Assembly: GCF_001544515.1 (NCBI RefSeq)
Contig: NZ_FCOL02000035.1
Span: forward strand, 1-57,475
Direction: 5' to 3'
Length of the DNA stretch: 57,475 nt
DNA from: Caballeronia terrestris
GTDB lineage: Bacteria; Pseudomonadota; Gammaproteobacteria; Burkholderiales; Burkholderiaceae
Of this stretch, positions 51,407-57,475 are shown piece after piece (within the stretch, counting starts at the first letter, position 1; each line of letters starts with the position of its first letter). The notes beneath the pieces are model-generated. The model saw only the letters and a program-made list of their open reading frames with translations. It was not told the origin of the DNA and did not search any database. A program made the translations under genes and the position numbers.

Positions 51407-51431
51407 AATTTCTTCGAACGCAGCGTGCCGC

Positions 51432-52076
51432 TCAAGGCCGCACGCTGGCCGTCCCCGTATGCGGCTTGAGTGAAAGTCGCTCCGCCTCGCGATGATCGAT
51501 CGCCGCCGCGCGTTCGTGCCCGTCGCGGGCCACCGCTCGATCGACGTAATCCGATAGCGCCCCGCCCGGCTCGATCAGCTTCGCCATGTAGGCGATCTGC
51601 AGCGTGCTCGCGACGAGGATGTCGGCGGCGGTGAAACGCTCGCCGACGAGCCACGGCCCTTCCTTCAGCGCCCCTTCGATCGCGTGCTCGACGCGACCCA
51701 GATCGCCCCAGCCGAAGCTCACCGTGTTGCCCGGCGCGCCCGTCATGCGCTCGGCCATCGCGGGTTCGAGGCACGCGCCGGTGAAGAACATCCATTGCAG
51801 GAAGCGCCCGCGCAGCGAATCGCCGGGCGGTACCCCGAGCTGCGCGTCGGGGAATTTGTCGGAGAGATAGAGCAGCACGGCGCCCGATTCCGCGACGGTC
51901 ACGCCGTCGTCGTCGAGCGCGGGCAGCTTCGACATTGGATTGACGCGGCAGAACGCCGGCTCGTTCTGATCGCCCGCGCGGATGTTCACGAACGCGAAGT
52001 CGTACGGCACGCGCAGTTCCTCCAGCATCCACAGCGCGCGGAAGGCTCGCGTTTTCGGCCAGTAGTAGAGCTTCAT
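51432..52076 (-). CDS. Glutathione S-transferase
   Basis: This 214-residue GST has the thioredoxin-fold start M-K-L-Y-Y-W-P-K-T-R-A-F-R-A-L-W, a cis-Pro loop in S-K-L-P-A-L-D-D, and E-S-G-A-V-L-L-Y-L near residue 65. The C-terminal helical domain contains F-T-A-A-D-I-L-V-A. The start at 52076 is the conserved N-terminus. The same reading frame happens to stay open for almost 4 kb upstream on the minus strand, opposite the oxidoreductase gene, but that part is not coding. It is monocistronic. Confidence 0.9.
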   Translation of the reverse strand: MKLYYWPKTRAFRALWMLEELRVPYDFAFVNIRAGDQNEPAFCRVNPMSKLPALDDDGVTVAESGAVLLYLSDKFPDAQLGVPPGDSLRGRFLQWMFFTGACLEPAMAERMTGAPGNTVSFGWGDLGRVEHAIEGALKEGPWLVGERFTAADILVASTLQIAYMAKLIEPGGALSDYVDRAVARDGHERAAAIDHREAERLSLKPHTGTASVRP

Positions 52077-52322
52077 CGGCGGATCGTCCTTGGGCGTTTG
52101 GGTGCTGTTCAGGTTACCCCAACAAGCCCCGCTAAACGTGCGGGTTAACGCGTACACGACGCCCGCGCGGGTGAATCTCTCTCCTCGACTCCGAAAAGCG
52201 ACGATTTCCTTTCCGATAACGAGATACCCGCGAGAAGTCCGCAAAAAAATTCCGGTTTTGTCGGCGAAGAATGGAGTCCTTGCGCACCCCACGCTACTTA
52301 CATAACTCAAGCCGGAGACTTC

Positions 52323-55300
52323 ATGAACGCGCGCGTTCCCTTCGAAGCCATTAACGACGGCCATACCCCGGCCCTGTCCGACTACAAGCTGACCGACAAC
52401 CTGTCCGCCACGCGCGGCCGCATCTTCCTGACCGGCACCCAGGCGCTCGTGCGGCTCGTCCTGATGCAGCGCGTCGCCGACCGCGCCGCCAATCTCAACA
52501 CGGCGGGTTTCGTCAGCGGCTATCGCGGCTCGCCGCTCGGCATGGTCGATCAGCAATTGTGGAAGGCGAAGAAACTGCTCGCATCGCACGACGTGCGCTT
52601 TTTGCCCGCGATCAACGAGGAACTCGGCGGCACCGCCGTGCTTGGCACGCAGCGCGTCGAATCGGATGCCGAGCGGACCGTCGAGGGCGTGTTCGCGATG
52701 TGGTACGGCAAGGGCCCGGGCGTCGATCGCGCGGGTGATGCGCTCAAGCACGGCAACGCGTACGGCTCGTCGCCGCACGGCGGCGTGCTGGTCGTGGCGG
52801 GCGATGATCACGGCTGCGTGTCGTCGTCGATGCCGCACCAGAGCGATCACGCGATGATCGGCTGGAGCATGCCGGTCGTGAATCCGTCGAATATCGCGGA
52901 CATGCTCGAATTCGGCCTCTACGGCTGGGCGCTGTCGCGGTTTTCGGGCGCGTGGGTCGGCTACAAGGCCATTTCCGAGACGGTCGAATCCGGCTCGACC
53001 GTCGATCTCGACGCGATCCAGACCACCTGGAAAGCGCCGCACGACTTCGTCACGCCGGCGGGCGGCCTGCACAACCGCTGGCCCGACCTGCCGAGCCTCA
53101 CGATCGAAGCGCGGCTCGCCGCCAAGCTCGACGCGGTGCGCCACTTCGCGCGCGTGAACAGCATCGACAAGTGGATTGCGCCGAGCGCGCAGGCGAACGT
53201 TGGCATCGTGACGTGTGGCAAAGCGCATCTCGATTTGATGGAAGCGCTGCGCCGGCTGGATCTTACCGTCGAGGATCTCGATCGGGCGGGCGTGCGCATT
53301 TACAAGGTCGGCCTCTCGTTTCCGCTCGAAACCACGCGGCTGGAGACGTTCGTCGAAGGGCTGTCGGAAGTGCTCGTGATCGAAGAGAAGGGTCCGATCA
53401 TCGAACAGCAGATCAAGGATCACCTCTACAACCGCACGAGCGGCGCAAGGCCGATCATCGTTGGCAAGCATGCGCAGGATGGCGCGATGCTGCTGTCGTC
53501 GCTCGGCGAGCTGCGCCCGTCGCGCGTGCTGCCCGTGTTCGCCGACTGGCTCGCGCGCCACAAGCCCGCGCTGGATCGCCGCGAGAAAGTGGTCGATCTC
53601 GTCGCGCCGCAGATTCTCTCGAACGTCGCCGATTCCGTGAAGCGCACGCCCTACTTCTGCTCGGGCTGTCCGCACAACACGTCGACGAAAGTGCCGGAAG
53701 GTTCGGTCGCGCAGGCGGGGATCGGCTGCCACTTCATGGCGTCGTGGATGGAACGCGACACGACCGGCCTGATCCAGATGGGCGGTGAAGGCGTCGATTG
53801 GGCCTCGCACTCGATGTTCACGAAGACGCCGCACGTCTTCCAGAATCTCGGTGACGGCACGTATTTCCACTCGGGCATTCTCGCGATCCGCCAGGCGGTC
53901 GCGGCGAAGGCGAACATCACCTACAAGATTCTCTATAACGACGCCGTGGCGATGACGGGCGGCCAGCCGGTCGACGGCAGCATTTCCGTGCCGCAGATCG
54001 CACGTCAGGTCGAGGCGGAAGGCATCGCCCTGCTGGTCGTGGTCAGCGACGAGCCGGAAAAGTACGAAGGTCACGAAGACCAGTTCCCGCGCGGCACGAC
54101 GTTCCATCACCGCGGCGAAATGGACGCCGTGCAGCGCCGCCTGCGCGACACGGCGGGCGTCACCGTCCTGATCTACGACCAGACGTGTGCGGCGGAAAAG
54201 CGCCGTCGCCGGAAAAAAGGCGAGTTTCCCGACCCGGACAAGCGTCTTTTCATCAACGAGGCCGTCTGCGAAGGCTGCGGCGATTGCGGCGTGCAGTCGA
54301 ATTGCCTGTCGGTCGAGCCGGTCGAAACGGAATTGGGGCGCAAGCGCCGCATCGACCAGTCTTCGTGCAACAAGGATTACTCGTGCGTGAACGGCTTCTG
54401 CCCGAGCTTCGTCACGCTCGGAGGCGCGAAGCTGAAGAAAGCGGCAGGCAATGCGTTCGATCCGGAAGAACTCGCGCGGCGTGTCGATGCGCTGCACATG
54501 CCGAAGCAGCATCTCGATAATGCGCCGTACGACATTCTGATCACCGGCGTCGGCGGCACGGGCGTCGTGACGGTCGGCGCGCTGATCAGCATGGCGGCGC
54601 ATCTGGAAGGCAAGAGCGCGTCCGTGCTCGACTTCATGGGCTTCGCGCAAAAAGGCGGCTCGGTGCTGTCGTTCGTGCGCTTCGCCGCGACCGACGCGCT
54701 GCTGAATCAGGTCCGCATCGACACGCAACAGGCCGATATCCTGCTCGCCTGCGACATGGTGGTCGGCGCGAGCGCGGACGCGTTGCAGACGGTGCGCCAC
54801 GGCCGCACGCGGATCGTCGTCAACACGCACGCGATTCCGAACGCGAGCTTCGTGCAAAACCCGGACGCGAACCTCCACGCCGACGCGCTCCTCGACAAGA
54901 TGCGGCACGCGGCCGGCGCCGAGCGCATGCAGACCTGCGACGCCCAGGCGCTCGCGACGCGTTTTCTCGGCGACACGATCGGCGCGAACATCCTGATGCT
55001 CGGCTACGCGTGGCAACTCGGCCTCGTGCCGGTGTCGCACGCGGCGCTGATGCGCGCGATCGAGCTGAACAACGTCGCCGTGCCGATGAACAAGCTGGCG
55101 TTCGCGATCGGTCGCCTCGCCGCCGCCGACCTGAACGCGCTCGACACGTTGCGCAAGACGGCGCAGGTGCCGCGCGTCGAAATGAACGCGATGCCGCTGC
55201 CCGCGCTGATCTCCGATCGCGAGCGGCGTCTCGCGGAGTACGGCGGCGCGAAGTACGTCGAGCGGTATCGCAAGCTCGTGAATGCGGCGGCGGCGTCGAA

Positions 55301-55907
55301 GAACGACGCGATCACCCGCGCCGTCGCGACGACGTTTTACAAACTGCTCGCGGTGAAGGACGAATACGAAGTCGCGCGCCTGCACGCCGATCCGGCGTTC
55401 CGCGCGGCGCTCGAAGCGCAGTTTGAAGGTACGGCGGGGCAGGATTTCACGGTGAAATTCAACCTCGCGCCGCCGGCTTTGTCGAAGGCGGAGCATGGCG
55501 GCGTGCCGCGCAAGAAGGTGTTTGGCCAATGGCTGTGGCCGGTGCTCGGGACGATGTCGAAGTTCCGCGGCCTGCGTGGCGGTCTCTTCGATCCGTTCGG
55601 CAAGACGCTGGAGCGCCGCATGGAGCGCCAGCTCGCCGGCGATTACGAAACCACGATGACGCGTGCGCTCGGCGCGCTCACCGCCGATAACGCGAAAGAC
55701 GTGGAAGCGCTCGCCGCTCTTTATGAGCGCGTGCGCGGCTACGGTCACGTGAAACTCGCGAACCTCGCGATGGTCAAGCGCCGCGAGCGCGATCTGGCGG
55801 CGGAATTGCGTATCGAGGCGGCGACGGGCGCGGCGGTGCGCGCGTCGCTCGACGAGATGAAGGGCGCTGCGAGCCTGAAGGGGATCCCGGTGGTCGTTGC
55901 AAAGTAA
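52323..55907 (+). CDS. Indolepyruvate ferredoxin oxidoreductase, fused alpha-beta chains
   Basis: This 1194-residue cytosolic enzyme oxidatively decarboxylates aryl or branched 2-oxo acids to acyl-CoA. Residues ~30-700 are the alpha part. Its segments are the pyrimidine-binding G-Y-R-G-S-P-L-G near 66, the TPP domain with C-S-G-C-P-H-N-T near 447, and G-G-E-G-V-D-W-A. Around 650-690 a Cys-rich cluster region (V-C-E-G-C-G-D-C-G, then C-N-K-D-Y-S-C) replaces the usual two separate 4Fe-4S clusters. Residues ~730-930 are the beta-type domain (G-V-G-G-T-G-V-V-T). A further ~250-residue C-terminal extension is typical of the fused proteobacterial form. It is a single gene 247 bases from the divergent GST. 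Confidence 0.93.
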   Translation: MNARVPFEAINDGHTPALSDYKLTDNLSATRGRIFLTGTQALVRLVLMQRVADRAANLNTAGFVSGYRGSPLGMVDQQLWKAKKLLASHDVRFLPAINEELGGTAVLGTQRVESDAERTVEGVFAMWYGKGPGVDRAGDALKHGNAYGSSPHGGVLVVAGDDHGCVSSSMPHQSDHAMIGWSMPVVNPSNIADMLEFGLYGWALSRFSGAWVGYKAISETVESGSTVDLDAIQTTWKAPHDFVTPAGGLHNRWPDLPSLTIEARLAAKLDAVRHFARVNSIDKWIAPSAQANVGIVTCGKAHLDLMEALRRLDLTVEDLDRAGVRIYKVGLSFPLETTRLETFVEGLSEVLVIEEKGPIIEQQIKDHLYNRTSGARPIIVGKHAQDGAMLLSSLGELRPSRVLPVFADWLARHKPALDRREKVVDLVAPQILSNVADSVKRTPYFCSGCPHNTSTKVPEGSVAQAGIGCHFMASWMERDTTGLIQMGGEGVDWASHSMFTKTPHVFQNLGDGTYFHSGILAIRQAVAAKANITYKILYNDAVAMTGGQPVDGSISVPQIARQVEAEGIALLVVVSDEPEKYEGHEDQFPRGTTFHHRGEMDAVQRRLRDTAGVTVLIYDQTCAAEKRRRRKKGEFPDPDKRLFINEAVCEGCGDCGVQSNCLSVEPVETELGRKRRIDQSSCNKDYSCVNGFCPSFVTLGGAKLKKAAGNAFDPEELARRVDALHMPKQHLDNAPYDILITGVGGTGVVTVGALISMAAHLEGKSASVLDFMGFAQKGGSVLSFVRFAATDALLNQVRIDTQQADILLACDMVVGASADALQTVRHGRTRIVVNTHAIPNASFVQNPDANLHADALLDKMRHAAGAERMQTCDAQALATRFLGDTIGANILMLGYAWQLGLVPVSHAALMRAIELNNVAVPMNKLAFAIGRLAAADLNALDTLRKTAQVPRVEMNAMPLPALISDRERRLAEYGGAKYVERYRKLVNAAAASKNDAITRAVATTFYKLLAVKDEYEVARLHADPAFRAALEAQFEGTAGQDFTVKFNLAPPALSKAEHGGVPRKKVFGQWLWPVLGTMSKFRGLRGGLFDPFGKTLERRMERQLAGDYETTMTRALGALTADNAKDVEALAALYERVRGYGHVKLANLAMVKRRERDLAAELRIEAATGAAVRASLDEMKGAASLKGIPVVVAK

Positions 55908-56771
55908 AAGCACAACGCTAGCGCTCGGGGTCGCTATCGAACACCGTTTCATGCGCTCGTGCTCAGATGGCGGTTGTATTGATGCCGGCTTGTTGGATTT
56001 GTCCCTTCCGGGGCAAATCCAACGCTCTGGGCACCATAAAGGAGATCGCTTGGCCCGTCATGAAAGCGACCGCAGAACCTCTGAGTGATCTCGTGTAGAG
56101 CGCCGACAATCTTTTGTTGTAGCGTTGCACGGTTCTGTCGTGCGCGTTACTACGGGATCTATCGGAAATGCCGGAATTTTTCAGGAATTCAGATTTTTCT
56201 CGTTGAGCAAGATCCAGCCAAATAGCTAATCTCCCGAACACAAAAAAGTTATTAACGGGAGAGAAAAGCTCGTGAGTGCGACCACCGAACGAACCGGCGT
56301 AAGTCGTTGCGCCGCGCATCAGTTCGCAGCTTCTTCGCGTCACGGCACGTACTCTGCCGATGTGCCACGCACGGCCAGCGTCAAAAACGTGAGCGTCGTT
56401 CGCTCTACCGGCGTTGGCGCGATCTGCGCCGCTAGACGCCTTGAAATCACGGTGACACCCCCGCTTGCAGATATGCCGCACAGTGACCATCTGAACCGAT
56501 CGGCGATCTTCACGAATAACCACCGAGCCGTTCTGGCTCATCAGTCTCCACAGGCACGGGCCGCAAGGTACAAGGCGTCATCGCCACTTTCAACCCACTT
56601 GCCAGCCTCCCCCACAAATCAGACCACTTATGGATTCGCGCTGAATTGCGCGTGCGCTTTTGTGCGATACCCAAAAGCCCAGCGTGACGAACTCCACGCG
56701 CAGTCCGCTCAAGATTACAGAGGCTAGCGCTGGGGATGGATTTATCGATTCTCAAAAAAATGAGAGGCTTA
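55908..56771. other. Long gap with no supported gene before the T6SS effector
   Basis: These 864 bases contain one perfect long hairpin (55992-56023) and open frames on both strands (55963-56541 minus, 56272-56727 plus) with no recognisable domain. The sequence is less GC-rich than the core around it. It may be the worn end of a mobile or vgrG-associated island; I see no transposase, att site or tRNA. Confidence 0.4.
55992..56023. repeat. 14-bp hairpin with UUCC loop
   Basis: Bases 55992-56005 pair with 56010-56023 over 14 bp with one G-T wobble, closing a TTCC loop. There is no T-run. It lies 85 bases after the oxidoreductase stop. It could be a terminator-like or REP-type element, or the end of a mobile element. 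Confidence 0.6.
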
Positions 56772-57475
56772 ATGGACGAAGACGCGAATCATCCGAATGC
56801 GAGCCCCGCGCCGATGGACCCGGCGAACGCGGGTAAGCACCCCCCGAAGCGCTATCAGCACGACGTTGCCACGTGGCTCGTGCCCATGCAGATCGATCAT
56901 CTTGGAAGACAGTTTTGGGAATCGTATATGACGCCCGTGAGTTATCAAGTGAGGGCGCTGGTTGAGATTCCACCGCATTTGCCGGGGATTGTTATCTTTG
57001 TGCACGGGGTGAATTCGGAGGGAGAGTGGTATGACGATGCGGAAATAGCGCTGTGCGAAGGACTCAACAAGCGGCTAAATCGTGACGACATCAAGGCCAA
57101 TGAATATTCAACCATTGATCCGACGACTCAAAAACCCGGAAGTCGTAGACTCATAAAACATCGCAATTCACCCGTCATCCGCTTTTACTGGGGCTACAGC
57201 GCGAAGAAAGGCACCGAAAAGCAATGGCGTATTCCGCTTCGAAACGACAACGGCTTCGACGCTTGGGCGCCTGAGTGCGGCGAGGAGTTTGGTCCGTGGT
57301 ACTGGGGCGGCGGACCCTTCCAGAACGGCACGAACAATCTTCAGCAGTGTTGGAGCCACACTGGATTCAAGCGTCACGTCTTCGGCTTCGACCTTTAGCA
57401 TCTGAACACCGAGACGGATCGCCAATTGCAGGATGCCCCGCCGCGCAGTTACTACGCACACGCGGCACAACGGCT
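56772..57475 (+). pseudogene. Tle3-type T6SS lipase effector, interrupted by in-frame TAG; right edge of window
   Basis: From ATG 56772 (M-D-E-D-A-N-H-P, GAGAGG site 5 bases upstream) 208 codons run to TAG at 57396-57398; an upstream in-frame ATG at 56736 is less likely. The translated part holds the alpha/beta-hydrolase start of Tle3-domain type VI secretion lipases (G-I-V-I-F-V-H-G-V-N-S-E-G-E-W near residue 75). It also has the family strings I-R-F-Y-W-G-Y, G-P-W-Y-W-G-G-G-P-F-Q-N-G-T-N and H-V-F-G-F-D-L. Immediately after the TAG the same frame continues with H-L-N-T-E-T-D-R-Q-L-Q-D-A-P-P-R-S-Y-Y to the window end, which also looks like the family. A single CAG-to-TAG change therefore explains the stop. 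The nucleophile Ser region lies beyond the break, so the 208-residue product should be inactive. Confidence 0.75.

Noticed and set aside
51432..55952. A 1506-codon open frame on the minus strand covering GST and running opposite the indolepyruvate oxidoreductase gene
   Set aside because: Only the last 214 codons match a protein family. The rest is Arg/His/Ala-rich antisense of a well-recognised gene, a common artefact in high-GC DNA.
55963..56727. Open frames of 192 (minus) and 151 (plus) codons in the gap before the T6SS effector
   Set aside because: They overlap each other on opposite strands, have no recognisable motif and no convincing ribosome site; kept only as part of the intergenic description.
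1..57475. CRISPR array, tRNA or rRNA genes, intact insertion sequence or prophage
   Set aside because: No regularly spaced direct repeats, no cloverleaf-like sequence, and no transposase, integrase or phage structural gene could be seen by reading the sequence; a tRNAscan or ISfinder run was not possible.

Overview
The window is high-GC, densely packed bacterial DNA. The porin, the flagellin with a sigma-28 promoter, the H-NS-family protein, LiuR, the AceK/Can pair and the bioAFDB order all point to a beta-proteobacterium of the Burkholderiaceae (Burkholderia/Paraburkholderia/Caballeronia type). Most of it is chromosomal housekeeping sequence. Accessory features are concentrated at a few points. 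I see no rRNA or tRNA gene, CRISPR array, intact insertion sequence or replication origin.

Layout. 1-8.6 kb: the end of an unknown gene, an H-NS-family gene running off the left edge, aqpZ, two tandem GT2 glycosyltransferases, a small exported Trp/Tyr-rich protein, a Cof-type HAD phosphatase, a BadF/GlcNAc-kinase-like ATPase, tag, two tandem small paralogous proteins of unknown function, and rpsU. 8.6-15.2 kb: an aldo/keto reductase, an 804-residue HAD-type protein, then fliC-fliD-fliT. 15.3-18.4 kb: a CaCA-type cation exchanger on the minus strand with a probable yybP-ykoY (manganese) riboswitch in its leader, then a DppA-like binding protein. 18.4-25.6 kb: an MBL hydrolase, divergent liuR with a LiuR-type operator, then aceK, can, thiolase, SDR, GST and a YchJ-family gene. 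25.9-32.6 kb: an exported alpha/beta hydrolase, an enoyl-CoA hydratase and bioA-bioF-bioD-bioB. 32.6-41.2 kb: a sulfate-binding protein, an RBBP9-type hydrolase, a VOC protein, a 2-hydroxyacid dehydrogenase, HMG-CoA lyase, a YbaK protein, a DUF1289-MaoC fusion, a second MBL hydrolase, a fluoroacetate-dehalogenase-like hydrolase and a nitronate monooxygenase. 41.3-44.8 kb: a porin, a small exported protein and a bile-acid-symporter-like transporter. 45.0-47.4 kb: a translationally coupled acyl-CoA-dehydrogenase/PIG-L/methyltransferase trio. 47.6-50.8 kb: a LacI regulator, AGE epimerase and PfkB kinase operon. 50.9-52.1 kb: two tiny genes and a GST. 52.3-55.9 kb: a fused indolepyruvate ferredoxin oxidoreductase. 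55.9-57.5 kb: a non-coding stretch with a strong hairpin, then a Tle3-type T6SS lipase effector interrupted by an in-frame TAG.

How the parts fit. Several operons are joined by ATGA-type overlaps (bioA-F-D; YbaK/DUF1289-MaoC/MBL; ACAD/PIG-L/methyltransferase; lacI/AGE). Pieces of leucine/isovalerate catabolism (liuR and its operator, thiolase, enoyl-CoA hydratase, HMG-CoA lyase) are scattered here without isovaleryl-CoA dehydrogenase or methylcrotonyl-CoA carboxylase. The LacI-AGE-PfkB operon fits a mannose-to-fructose-to-fructose-6-phosphate route. The points most worth following up are the riboswitch-controlled exchanger with its alternative-pairing leader, the acyl-CoA-dehydrogenase/PIG-L/methyltransferase trio, the twin small paralogs at 7.1-7.9 kb, and the nonsense-interrupted Tle3 effector at the right edge.
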